Shown piece after piece: positions 36,601 through 48,700 of a stretch of 64,000 nt of DNA (positions are counted from its first letter, which is position 1; every line of letters starts with the position of its first letter). Where the stretch lies: positions 84,563,847 to 84,627,846 of the forward strand of contig NC_087064.1 in the NCBI RefSeq assembly GCF_963678635.1. The letters are read 5' to 3'. Position numbers and translations under genes: made by a program. The notes beneath the pieces were generated by a model. The model ran no database searches, was not told the DNA's origin, and saw nothing but the letters and a program-made list of their open reading frames with translations. Source of the DNA: Symsagittifera roscoffensis (lineage: Eukaryota; Xenacoelomorpha; Acoela; Convolutidae).

Positions 36601-38569
36601 GATCTCACTTTTTGTTCTACTTAAAAACAAGTTTGTTGACGACCTGTTATTCCCACGCTTATCTCGCTACGATCTCACTCTTTGTTCTGATTAAATCAAG
36701 TTCGTTGACGACCTGATCTCACTCCTTGTTCTGTTTAAATCAAGTTCGTTGACGACTGTTATTCTCACGCTTATCTCGCTACGATCTCACTCTTTGTTCT
36801 GTTTAAATCAAGTTCATTGACGACCTGTTATTCTCACGCTTATCTCGCTACGATCTCACTCTTTGTTCTGATTAAATCAAGTTCGTTGACGACCTGATCT
36901 CACTCCTTCTTCTGCTTAAAAACAAGTTCCTTCACGACCTGTTATTCTCACGCTTATCTCGGTACGATCTCAATCTTTGTTCTGATTAAATCAACTTCGT
37001 TGACGACCTGATCTCACTCCTTGTTCTGTCTAAATCAAGTTCGTTGACGACTGTTATTCTCACGCTTATCTCGCTACGATCTCACTCTTTGTTCTGATTA
37101 AATCAAGTTCGTTGACGACCTGATCTCACTCCTTCTTCTGCTTAAAAACAAGTTCCTTCACGACCTGTTATTCTCACGCTTATCTCGCTACGATCTCATT
37201 TTTTGTTCTGTGTGAATCATGTTCGTTGGCGACCTGTTATTCTCACGCTTATCTCGCTACGATCTCACTCTTTGTTCTGTTTAAATCAAGTTTGTTGGCG
37301 ACCTGTTATTCTCACGCTTATCTCGCTACGATCTCACTCTTTATTCTGTTTAAATCAAGTTCGTTGAGGACCTGTTATTCTCACGCTTATCTCGTTACGA
37401 TCTCACTCTTTGTTCTGTTTAAATCAAGTTCGTTGAAGACCTGTTATTCTCACGCTTATCTCGCTACGATCTCACTCTTTGTTATGTTTAACTCAAGTCC
37501 GTTGACGACCTGTTATTCTCACGCTTGTCTCGCTACGATCTCACTATTTGTTCTGTTTAAATCAAGTTCATTGACGACTTGTTATTCTCACGCTTATCTC
37601 GCTACGATCTCACTCTTTTTTCTGTTTAAATCAAGTTCGTTGATGACCTGTTATTCGCACGCTTATCTCGCTACGATCTCATTCTTTGTTCTGTTTAAAT
37701 CAAGTTCGTTGACGACCTGTTTTTTTTCACGCTTATCTCGCTACGATCTCACTCATTTTTCTGTTTAAATCAAGTTCGATGACGACCTATTATTCTCACG
37801 CTTATCTCGCTACGATCTCACTTTTTGTTCTAATTAAAAACAAGTTTGTTGACGACCTGTTATTCTCACGCTTATCTCGCTACGATCTCACTCTTTGTTC
37901 TGATCAAATCAAGTTCGTTGACGACCTGTTATTCTCACGCTTATCTTATTCGATCTCACTCTTTGATCTGTTTAAATCAAGTTCGTTGACGACCTGTTTT
38001 TCCCACGCTTATCTCGCTACGATCTCACTCCTTGTTCTGTTTAAAAACAAGTTCGTTCACGACATGTTATTCTCACGCTTATCTCGCTACGATCTCGCTC
38101 TTTGTTCTGAGTAAATCAAGTTCGTTGACAACCTGATCTCACTCCTTGTTCTGTTTAAAAACAAGTTCGTTCACAACCTGTTATTCTCACGCTTATCTCG
38201 CTACGATCTCACTCTTTGTTCTGTTTAAATCAAGTTCGTTGGCGACCTGTTATTCTCACGCTTATCTCGCTACGATCTCACTCTTTGTTCTGTTTAAATC
38301 AAGTTTGTTGCCGACCTGTTTTTCTCACGATTATCTCGCTACGATCTCACTCCTTGTTCTGTTTAAAAACAAATTCGTTCACGACATGTTGTTCTCACGC
38401 TTATCTCGCTATGATCTCACTCTTTGTTCTGTTTAAATCAACTCGTTGGCGACCTGTTATTCTCACGCTTATCTCGCTACGATCTCACTATTTATTCTGT
38501 TTAAATCAAGTTTGCTGAGGACCTGTTATTCTCAAGCTTATCTCGCTACGATCTCACTCTTTGTTCTGT
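36601..38569 (+). repeat. Mixed segment with the last truncated monomers
   Basis: Truncated-monomer junctions (GACCTGATCTCAC) lie near 36713, 36894, 37010, 37112 and 38134; I saw none to the right of this. Between 36.7 and 37.2 kb a unit of GACGACTGTTATTC monomer, CTGATTAAATC monomer and truncated monomer recurs irregularly. From 37226 the order resembles 35.7-36.5 kb. One damaged core occurs near 37945 (TTATCTTATTCGATC), where CTCGCTA is altered and a base is missing. Confidence 0.82.
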
Positions 38570-39405
38570 TGAAATCAAGTTCGTTGACGACCTGTTTTTC
38601 TCACGCTTATCTCGCTACGATCTCACTCTTTGTTCTGTTTAAATCAAGTTCATTGACGACCTTTTATTCTCACGCTTATCTTGCTACGATCTCACTCCTT
38701 GTTCTGTTTAAAAACAAGTTCGTTCACGACTTGTTATTCTCACGCTTATCTCGCTACGATCTCACTCTTTGTTCTGTTTAAGAAAAATTCGTTGACGACC
38801 TCTTTTTTTTCACGCTTATCTCGCTACGATCTCACTCTTTGTTCTGTTTAAATCAAGTTCGTTGACGACCTGTTATTCTCACGCTTATCTCGGTACGATC
38901 TCACTTTTTGTTCTAATTAAAAACAAGTTTGTTGACGACCTGTTATTCTCACGCTTATCTCGCTACGATCTCATTCTTTGTTCTGTTTAAATCAAGTTCG
39001 TTGACGACCTGTTTTTCTCACGCTTAACTCGCTACGATCTCACTCTTTGTTCTGTTTAAATCAAGTTCATTGACGACCTTTTATTCTCACGCTTATCTTG
39101 CTACGATCTCACTCCTTGTTCTGTTTAAAAACAAGTTCGTTCACGACTTGTTATTCTCACGCTTATCTCGCTACGATCTCACTTTTTGTTCTGTTTAAAT
39201 AAAATTCGTTGAAGACCTGTTTTTTTTCACGCTTATCTCGCTACGATCTCACTCTTTGTTCTGTTTAAATCAAGTTCGTTGACGACCTGTTATTCTCACG
39301 CTTATCTCGGTACGATCTCACTTTTTGTTCTAATTAAAAACAAGTTTGTTGACGACCTGTTATTCTCACGCTTATCTCGCTACGATCTCACTCTTTGTTC
39401 TGTTT
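38570..39405 (+). repeat. 417-bp tandem duplication (6-mer)
   Basis: The rare CGACCTTTTATTCTC junction occurs at 38661 and 39078, 417 bp apart. Neighbouring rare monomers CTTGCTACG, AAAATTCGTTGA followed by a T run, and TCTCGGTACG are shared in order. Three 69-bp and three 70-bp monomers give 417. Small differences (CTTAACTCGC near 39026) separate the copies. Confidence 0.87.
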
Positions 39406-39744
39406 AAATCAACTCGTTGGCGACCTGTTATTCTCAAGCTTATCTCGCTACGATCTCACTCTTTGTTCTGTTTAAATCAATATTGTTGACGACCTGTTAT
39501 TCTCGCGCTTATCTCGCTACGATTTCTCTATTTATTCTGTTTAAATCAAGTTTGCTGAGGACCTGTTATTCTCATGCTTATCTCGCTACGATCTCACTCT
39601 TTGTTCTGTGTAAATCAAGTTCGTTGACGACCTGTTATTCTCAAACTTATCTCGCTACGATCTCACTCTTTGTTCTGTTTAAATCAAGTTCGTTGACGAC
39701 CTGTTATTCTCACGCTTATCTCGCTACGATCTCACTCTTTGTTC
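39406..39744 (+). repeat. Linker monomers resembling 23.6-24.0 kb
   Basis: Five monomers with TCAACTCGTTGGCG (one base short), CAAGCTT, TCAATATTGTTG, a GATTTCTCTATTTATTCTG monomer with TTTGCTGAGGACC, and CTCAAACTTATC. The same series occurs near 23.66-23.9, 26.2-26.45 and 38.4-38.6 kb. Confidence 0.78.
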
Positions 39745-40520
39745 TGTTTAAATCAAGTTCATTGACGACCTGTTATTCTCACGCTTATCTCGCTACGATC
39801 TCACTCCTTGTTCTGTTTAAAAACAAGTTCGTTCACGACTTGTTATTATCACGCTTATCTCGCTACGATCTCACTCTTTGTTCTGTTTAAATCAAGTTCG
39901 TTGACGACCTGTTATTCTCAAGCTTATCTCGCTACGATCTCACTCCTTGTTCTGTTTAAAAACAAGTTCGTTCTCGACATGTTATTCTCACGCTTATCTC
40001 GCTACGATCTCACTCTTTGTTCTGATTAAATCAAATTCGTTGACGACCTGTTATTCTCACGCTTATCTCGCTACGATCTCACTTTTTGTTCTAATTAAAA
40101 ACAAGTTCGTTGACGAACTGTTATTCTCACGCTTATCTCGCTACGATCTCACTCCTTGTTCTGTTTAAATCAAGTTCATTGACGACCTGTTATTCTCACG
40201 CTTATCTCGCTACGATCTCACTCCTTGTTCTGTTTAAAAACAAGTTCGTTCACGACTTGTTATTATCACGCTTATCTCGCTACGATCTCACTCTTTGTTC
40301 TGTTTAAATCAAGTTCGTTGACGACCTGTTATTCTCAAGCTTATCTCGCTACGATCTCACTCCTTGTTCTGTTTAAAAACAAGTTCGTTCTCGACATGTT
40401 ATTCTCACGCTTATCTCGCTACGATCTCACTCTTTGTTCTGATTAAATCAAATTCGTTGACGACCTGTTATTCTCACGCTTATCTCGCTACGATCTCACT
40501 TTTTGTTCTAATTAAAAACA
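39745..40520 (+). repeat. 417-bp tandem duplication (6-mer), second instance
   Basis: Equivalent points 39808/40225 and 39947/40364 are 417 bp apart. The unit contains TTGTTATTATCACGC, CAAGCTT, TTCGTTCTCGACATG and TCAAATTCGTTG monomers. The TTCTCGACATG monomer recurs a third time near 40736, 348 bp on, showing loss of one 69-bp monomer in the next unit. Confidence 0.88.
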
Positions 40521-41140
40521 AGTTCGTTGACGACCTGTTATTCTCACGCTTATCTCGCTACGATCTCACTTTTTGTTCTAATTAAAAACAAGTTCGTTGA
40601 CGAACTGTTATTCTCACGCTTATCTCGCTACGATCTCACTCCTTGTTCTGTTTAAATCAAGTTCATTGACCATCTGTTATTCTCACGCTTATCTCGCTAC
40701 GATCTCACTCCTTGTTCTGTTTAAAAACAAGTTCGTTCTCGACATGTTATTCTCACGCTTATCTCGCTACGATCTCACTCTTTGTTCTGATTAAATCAAA
40801 TTCGTTGACGACCTGTTATTCTCACGCTTATCTCGCTACGATCTCACTCCTTGTTCTGTTTAAATCAAGTTCATTGACGATCTGTTATTCTCACGCTTAT
40901 CTCGCTACGATCTCACTTTTTGTTCTAATTAAAAACAAGTTCGTTGACGAACTGTTATTCTCACGCTTATCTCGCTACGATCTCACTCCTTGTTCTGTTT
41001 AAATCAAGTTCATTGACGATCTGTTATTCTCACGCTTATCTCGCTACGATCTCACTTTTTGTTCTAATTAAAAACAAGTTCGTTGACGAACTGTTATTCT
41101 CACGCTTATCTCGCTACGATCTCACTCCTTGTTCTGTTTA
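40521..41140 (+). repeat. 139-bp dimer repeats
   Basis: The dimer of CTAATTAAAAAC with TTGACGAACTG (70 bp) and CCTTGTTCTGTTTAAATC with TTCATTGACGATCTG (69 bp) is repeated at 139 bp, with equivalent points at 40944 and 41083 and a related pair near 40597. Local amplification is the simplest explanation. Confidence 0.85.
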
Positions 41141-41740
41141 AATCAAGTTCGATCACGACCTGTTATTCTCACGCTTGTCTCGCTTTGATCTCACTCTTTG
41201 TTCTGTTTAAATCAAGTTCGTTGGCGACCTGTTATTCTTACGCTTATCTCGGTATGATCTCACTCTTTGTTCTGTTTAAATCAAGTTTGTTGCCGACCTG
41301 TTTTCTCACGCTTATCTCCCTACGATTTCACTATTTGTTCTGTTTAAATCAAAGTCGTTGGCGACCTGTTATTCTCACGCTTATTTCGCTACGATCTCAC
41401 TATTTATACTGTTTAAATCAAGTTTGTTGAGGACCTGTTACTCTCATGCTTATCTCGCTACGATCTCACTCTTTGTTCTGTTTAAATCAAGTTCTTTGAC
41501 GACCTGTTATTCTCAAATTTATCTCGCTACGATTTCACTCTTTGTTCTGTTTAAATCAAGTTCGTTGACGAACTGTTATTCTCACGCTTATCTCGCTACG
41601 ATCTCACTCTTTGTTCTGTTTAAATCATTTTCGTTGACGACCTGTTATTCTCACGCTTATCTCGCTACGATCTCACTCTTTGTTCTGTTTAAATCAAGTT
41701 CATTGGCGATCTGTTATTCTCACGCTTATCCCGCTACGAT
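41141..41740 (+). repeat. Mixed, more diverged monomers
   Basis: Nine monomers with more private substitutions than neighbours: TTCGATCACGACC, CGCTTTGATC, TCTTACGC, TCGGTATGATC, a CTGTTTTCTC monomer (two bases short), CCCTACGATTTC, TTTATACTG, CTCAAATTTATC and TCATTTTCGTTG. No period was evident. It sits immediately left of the large duplication and may be older array. Confidence 0.78.
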
Positions 41741-44700
41741 CTCACTCCTTGTTCTGTTTAAAAACAAGTTTGTTCACGACTTGTTATTCTCACGCTTATC
41801 TCGCTACGATCTCACTCTTCGTTCTGTTTAAATCAAGTTCGTTGACAACCTGTTATTCTCAAGCTTATCTCGCTACGATCTCACTCCTTGTTTTGTTTAA
41901 AAACAAGTTCGTTCATGACTTGTTATTCTCACGCTTATCTCGCTACGATCTCACTCTTTGTTCTGATTAAATCAAGTTCGTTGACGACCTGTTGTTCTCA
42001 CGCTTAGCTCGCTACGATCTCACTTTTTTGTTCCAATTAAAAACAAGTTCGTTGACGACCTGTTATTCTCACGCTTATCTTGCTACGATCTCACTCTTTG
42101 TTCTGTTTAAATCAAGTTCGTTGACGACCTGTTATTCTCACGCTTATCTCGCTACGATCTCACTCTTTGTTCTGTTTAAATCAAGTTCGTTGACGACTGT
42201 TATTCTCACGCTTATCTCGCTACGATCTCACTCTTTGTTCTGTTTAAATCAAGTTCATTGACGACCTGTTATTCTCACGCTTATCTCGCTACGATCTCAC
42301 TCTTTGTTCTGCTTAAATCAAGTTCGTTGACGACCTGTTATTCTCAAGCTTATCTCGCTACGATCTCACTCCTTGTTCTGTTTAAAAACATGTTCGTTCA
42401 CGACTTGTTATTCTCAAGCTTATCTCGCTACGATCTCACTCTTTGTTCTGTTTAAATCAAGTTCGTTGACGACCTGTTATTCTCAAGCTTATCTCGCTAC
42501 GATCTCACTCCTTGTTCTGTTTAAAAACATGTTCGTTCACGACTTGTTATTCTCACGCTTATCTCGCTACGATCTCACTCTATGTTCTGATTAAATCAAG
42601 TTCGTTGACGACCTGTTATTCTCACGCTTAGCTCGCTACCATCTCACTTTTTGTTCTAACTAAAAACAAGTTCGTTGACGACCTGTTATTCTCACGCTTC
42701 TCTCGCTACGATCTCACTCTTTGTTCTGTTTAAATCAAGTTCGTTGACGACCTGTTATTCTCAAGCTTATCTCGCTACGATCTCACTCTTTGTTCTGTTT
42801 AAATCAAGTTCGTTGACGACTGTTATTCTCACGCTTATCTCGCTACGATCTCACTCTTTGTTCTGTTTAAATCAAGTTCATTGACGACCTGTTATTCTCA
42901 CGCTTATCTCGCTACGATCTCACTCTTTGTTCTGCTTAAATCAAGTTCGTTGACGACCTGTTATTCTCAAGCTTATCTCGCTACGATCTCACTCCTTGTT
43001 CTGTTTAAAAACATGTTCGTTCACGACTTGTTATTCTCAAGCTTATCTCGCTACGATCTCACTCTTTGTTCTGTTTAAATCAAGTTCGTTGACGATCTGT
43101 TATTCTCAAGCTTATCTCGCTACGATCTCACTCCTTGTTCTGTTTAAAAACATGTTCGTTCACGACTTGTTATTCTCACGCTTATCTCGCTACGATCTCA
43201 CTCTATGTTCTGATTAAATCAAGTTCGTTGACGACCTGTTATTCTCACGCTTAGCTCGCTACCATCTCACTTTTTGTTCTAACTAAAAACAAGTTCGTTG
43301 ACGACCTGTTATTCTCACGCTTCTCTCGCTACGTTCTCACTCTTTGTTCTGTTTAAATCAAGTTCGTTGACGACCTGTTATTCTCACGCTTATCTCGCTA
43401 CGATCTCACTCTTTGTTTTGTTTAAATCAATTTCGTTGACGACTGTTATTCTCACGCTTGTCTCGCTACGATCTCACTCTTTGTTCTGATCAAATCAAGT
43501 TCGTTGACTGCCTGTTATTCTCACGCTTATCTCGCTACGATCTCACTTTTTGTTCTAATTAAAAACAAGTTCGTTGACGACCTGTGATTCTCACGCTTAT
43601 CTCGCTACGATCTCACTCTTTGTTCTGTTTAAATCAAGTTCATTGACGACCTGTTATTCTCACGGTTATCTCGCTACGATCTCACTCTTTGTTCTGTTTA
43701 AATCAAGTTCGTTGACGACCTGTTATTCTCAAGCTTATCTCGCTACGATCTCACTCCTTGTTCTGTTTAAAAACAAGTTCGTTCATGACTTGTTTTTCTC
43801 ACGCTTATCTCGCTACGATATCACTCTTTGTTCTGTTTAAAACAAGTTCGTTGACGACCTGTTATTCTCAAACTTATCTCGCTACGATCTCACTCCTTGT
43901 TCTGTTTAAAAACAAGTTCGTTCACGACTTGTTATTCTCACGCTTACCTCGCTACGATCTCACTCTTTGTTCTGATTAAATCAAGTTCGTTGACGACCTG
44001 TTATTCTCACGCTTAGCTCGCTACGATCTCACATTTTGTTCTAATTAAAAACAAGTTCGTTGACGACCTGTTATTCTCACGCTTATCTCGCCACGATCTC
44101 ACTCTTTGTTCTGTTTAAATCAAGTTCGTTGACGACCTGTTATTCTCACGCTTATCTCGCTACGATCTCACTCTTTGTTCTGTTTAAATCAAGTTCGTTG
44201 ACGACGGTTATTCTCACGCTTATCTCGCTACGATCTCACTCTTTGTTCTGTTTAAATCAAGTTCATTGGCGATCTGTTATTTTCACGCTTATCCCGCTAC
44301 GATCTCACTCCTTGTTCTGTTTAAAAACAAGTTCGTTCACGACTTGTTATTCTCACGCTTATCTCGCTACGATCTCTCTCTTTGTTCTGTTTAAATCAAG
44401 TTCGTTGACGACCTGTTATTCTCAAGCTTATCTTGCTACGATCTCACTCCTTGTTCTGTTTAAAAACAAGTTCGTTCACGACTTGTTATTCTCACGCTTA
44501 TCTCGCTACGATCTCACTCTTTGTTCTGATTAAATCAAGTTCGTTGACGACCTCTTATTCTCACGCTTAGCTCGCTACGATCTCACTTTTTGTTCTAATT
44601 AAAAACAAGTTCGTTGACGACCTGCTATTCTCACGCGTATCTCGCTACGATCTCACTCTTTATTCTGTTTAAATCAAGTTCGTTGACGACCTGTTATTCT

Positions 44701-44920
44701 CACGCTTATCTCGCTACGATCTCACTCTTTGTTCTGTTTAAATCAAGTTCATTGGCGATCTGTTATTCTCACGCTTATCCCGCTATGATCTCACTCCTTG
44801 TTCTGTTTAAAAACAAATTCGTTCACGACTTGTTATTCTCACGCTTATCTCGCTACGATCTCACTCTTTGTTCTGTTTAAATCAAGTTCGTTGACAACCT
44901 GTTATTCTCAAGCTTATCTC
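41741..44920 (+). repeat. Copy 1 of a 3.2-kb segmental duplication
   Basis: The stretch is matched by about 45277-48700. Offsets are 3536 bp at the left end (41992/45528), 3543 after a 7-bp insertion in copy 2, and 3751 from 42881/46632 onward, implying three extra monomers in copy 2. Markers in both copies are CACTTTTTTGTTCCAATT, AAACATGTTCG, CTTCTCTCGC, TTGACTGCC (43506/47257), GACGACGGTTATTC, TTATCCCGC and CTGCTATTCTCACGCG. Inside copy 1 a 623-bp nine-monomer unit is itself duplicated (42258/42881, 42675/43298). Confidence 0.92.
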
Positions 44921-45276
44921 GCTACGATCTCACTCCTTGTTCTGTTTAAAAACATGTTCGTTCACGACTTGTTATTCTCAAGCTTATCTCGCTACGATCT
45001 CACTCTTTGTTCTGTTTAAATCAAGTTCGTTGACGACCTGTTATTCTCAAGCTTATCTCGCTACGATCTCACTCCTTGTTCTGTTTAAAAACATGTTCGT
45101 TCACGACTTGTTATTCTCACGCTTATCTCGCTACGATCTCACTCTATGTTCTGATTAAATCAAGTTCGTTGACGACCTGTTATTCTCACGCTTAGCTCGC
45201 TACCATCTCACTTTTTGTTCTAACTAAAAACAAGTTCGTTGACGACCTGTTATTCTCACGCTTATCCCGCTACGAT
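44921..45276 (+). repeat. Bridging monomers with AAACATGTTCG
   Basis: Five monomers that repeat the order seen at 42.36-42.70 kb (offset about 2564): AAACATGTTCG, CAAGCTT, AAACATGTTCG, CTCTATGTTCTGATT and CTTAGCTCGCTACC with CTAACTAAAAAC. They connect the two copies of the large duplication. Confidence 0.82.
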
Positions 45277-48200
45277 CTCACTCCTTGTTCTGTTTAAAAA
45301 CAAGTTTGTTCACGACTTGTTATTCTCACGCTTATCTCGCTACGATCTCACTCTTCGTTCTGTTTAAATCAAGTTCGTTGACAACCTGTTATTCTCAAGC
45401 TTATCTCGCTACGATCTCACTCCTTGTTTTGTTTAAAAACAAGTTCGTTCATGACTTGTTATTCTCACGCTTATCTCGCTACGATCTCACTCTTTGTTCT
45501 GATTAAATCAAGTTCGTTGACGACCTGTTGTTCTCACGCTTAGCTCGCTACGATCTCACTTTTTTGTTCCAATTAAAAACAAGTTCGTTGACGACCTGTT
45601 ATTCTCACGCTTATCTTGCTACGATCTCACTCTTTGTTCTGTTTAAATCAAGTTCGTTGACGACCTGTTATTCTCACGCTTATCTCGCTACGATCTCACT
45701 CTTTGTTCTGTTTAAATCAAGTTCCAAGTTCGTTGACGACTGTTATTCTCACGCTTATCTCGCTACGATCTCACTCTTTGTTCTGTTTAAATCAAGTTCA
45801 TTGACGACCTGTTATTCTCACGCTTATCTCGCTACGATCTCACTCTTTGTTCTGCTTAAATCAAGTTCGTTGACGACCTGTTATTCTCAAGCTTATCTCG
45901 CTACGATCTCACTCCTTGTTCTGTTTAAAAACATGTTCGTTCACGACTTGTTATTCTCAAGCTTATCTCGCTACGATCTCACTCTTTGTTCTGTTTAAAT
46001 CAAGTTCGTTGACGACCTGTTATTCTCAAGCTTATCTCGCTACGATCTCACTCCTTGTTCTGTTTAAAAACATGTTCGTTCACGACTTGTTATTCTCACG
46101 CTTATCTCGCTACGATCTCACTCTATGTTCTGATTAAATCAAGTTCGTTGACGACCTGTTATTCTCACGCTTAGCTCGCTACCATCTCACTTTTTGTTCT
46201 AACTAAAAACAAGTTCGTTGACGACCTGTTATTCTCACGCTTCTCTCGCTACGATCTCACTCTTTGTTCTGTTTAAATCAAGTTCATTGACGACCTGTTA
46301 TTCTCACGCTTATCTCGCTACGATCTCACTCTTTGTTCTGCTTAAATCAAGTTCGTTGACGACCTGTTATTCTCAAGCTTATCTCGCTACGATCTCACTC
46401 CTTGTTCTGTTTAAAAACATGTTCGTTCACGACTTGTTATTCTCAAGCTTATCTCGCTACGATCTCACTCTTTGTTCTGTTTAAATCAAGTTCGTTGACG
46501 ACCTGTTATTCTCAAGCTTATCTCGCTACGATCTCACTCTTTGTTCTGTTTAAATCAAGTTCGTTGACGACTGTTATTCTCACGCTTATCTCGCTACGAT
46601 CTCACTCTTTGTTCTGTTTAAATCAAGTTCATTGACGACCTGTTATTCTCACGCTTATCTCGCTACGATCTCACTCTTTGTTCTGCTTAAATCAAGTTCG
46701 TTGACGACCTGTTATTCTCAAGCTTATCTCGCTACGATCTCACTCCTTGTTCTGTTTAAAAACATGTTCGTTCACGACTTGTTATTCTCAAGCTTATCTC
46801 GCTACGATCTCACTCTTTGTTCTGTTTAAATCAAGTTCGTTGACGACCTGTTATTCTCAAGCTTATCTCGCTACGATCTCACTCCTTGTTCTGTTTAAAA
46901 ACATGTTCGTTCACGACTTGTTATTCTCACGCTTATCTCGCTACGATCTCACTCTATGTTCTGATTAAATCAAGTTCGTTGACGACCTGTTATTCTCACG
47001 CTTAGCTCGCTACCATCTCACTTTTTGTTCTAACTAAAAACAAGTTCGTTGACGACCTGTTATTCTCACGCTTCTCTCGCTACGTTCTCACTCTTTGTTC
47101 TGTTTAAATCAAGTTCGTTGACGACCTGTTATTCTCACGCTTATCTCGCTACGATCTCACTCTTTGTTTTGTTTAAATCAATTTCGTTGACGACTGTTAT
47201 TCTCACGCTTGTCTCGCTACGATCTCACTCTTTGTTCTGATCAAATCAAGTTCGTTGACTGCCTGTTATTCTCACGCTTATCTCGCTACGATCTCACTTT
47301 TTGTTCTAATTAAAAACAAGTTCGTTGACGACCTGTGATTCTCACGCTTATCTCGCTACGATCTCACTCTTTGTTCTGTTTAAATCAAGTTCATTGACGA
47401 CCTGTTATTCTCATGGTTATCTCGCTACGATCTCACTCTTTGTTCTGTTTAAATCAAGTTCGTTGACGACCTGTTATTCTCAAGCTTATCTCGCTACGAT
47501 CTCACTCCTTGTTCTGTTTAAAAACAAGTTCGTTCATGACTTGTTATTCTCACGCTTATCTCGCTACGATATCACTCTTTGTTCTGTTTAAAACAAGTTC
47601 GTTGACGACCTGTTATTCTCAAACTTATCTCGCTACGATCTCACTCCTTGTTCTGTTTAAAAACAAGTTCGTTCACGACTTGTTATTCTCACGCTTACCT
47701 CGCTACGATCTCACTCTTTGTTCTGATTAAATCAAGTTCGTTGACGACCTGTTATTCTCACGCTTAGCTCGCTACGATCTCACATTTTGTTCTAATTAAA
47801 AACAAGTTCGTTGACGACCTGTTATTCTCACGCTTATCTCGCCACGATCTCACTCTTTGTTCTGTTTAAATCAAGTTCGTTGACGACCTGTTATTCTCAC
47901 GCTTATCTCGCTACGATCTCACTCTTTGTTCTGTTTAAATCAAGTTCGTTGACGACGGTTATTCTCACGCTTATCTCGCTACGATCTCACTCTTTGTTCT
48001 GTTTAAATCAAGTTCATTGGCGATCTGTTATTTTCACGCTTATCCCGCTACGATCTCACTCCTTGTTCTGTTTAAAAACAAGTTCGTTCACGACTTGTTA
48101 TTCTCACGCTTATCTCGCTACGATCTCTCTCTTTGTTCTGTTTAAATCAAGTTCGTTGACGACCTGTTATTCTCAAGCTTATCTTGCTACGATCTCACTC

Positions 48201-48700
48201 CTTGTTCTGTTTAAAAACAAGTTCGTTCACGACTTGTTATTCTCACGCTTATCTCGCTACGATCTCACTCTTTGTTCTGATTAAATCAAGTTCGTTGACG
48301 ACCTCTTATTCTCACGCTTAGCTCGCTACGATCTCACTTTTTGTTCTAATTAAAAACAAGTTCGTTGACGACCTGCTATTCTCACGCGTATCTCGCTACG
48401 ATCTCACTCTTTATTCTGTTTAAATCAAGTTCGTTGACGACCTGTTATTCTCACGCTTATCTCGCTACGATCTCACTCTTTGTTCTGTTTAAATCAAGTT
48501 CATTGGCGATCTGTTATTCTCACGCTTATCCCGCTATGATCTCACTCCTTGTTCTGTTTAAAAACAAATTCGTTCACGACTTGTTATTCTCACGCTTATC
48601 TCGCTACGATCTCACTCTTTGTTCTGTTTAAATCAAGTTCGTTGACAACCTGTTATTCTCAAGCTTATCTCGCTACGATCTCACTCCTTGTTCTGTTTAA
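45277..48700 (+). repeat. Copy 2 of the segmental duplication, with a 7-bp insertion and extra monomers
   Basis: The order matches 41741-44920. At 45724 a 7-bp tandem duplication gives TCAAGTTCCAAGTTCG, seen nowhere else in the window. Near 46.2-46.6 kb extra AAACATGTTCG and CAAGCTT monomers account for the change of offset from 3543 to 3751. From 46632 to about 48700 the copies looked nearly identical; differences include CATGG versus CACGG near 47413 and TTGTTATTC versus TTGTTTTTC near 47541. Confidence 0.92.

Noticed and set aside
37945-37960. Disrupted core at TTATCTTATTCGATC as a possible insertion scar
   Set aside because: Only a few bases differ and one is missing, with normal monomers on both sides. 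Point changes or a sequencing error explain it.
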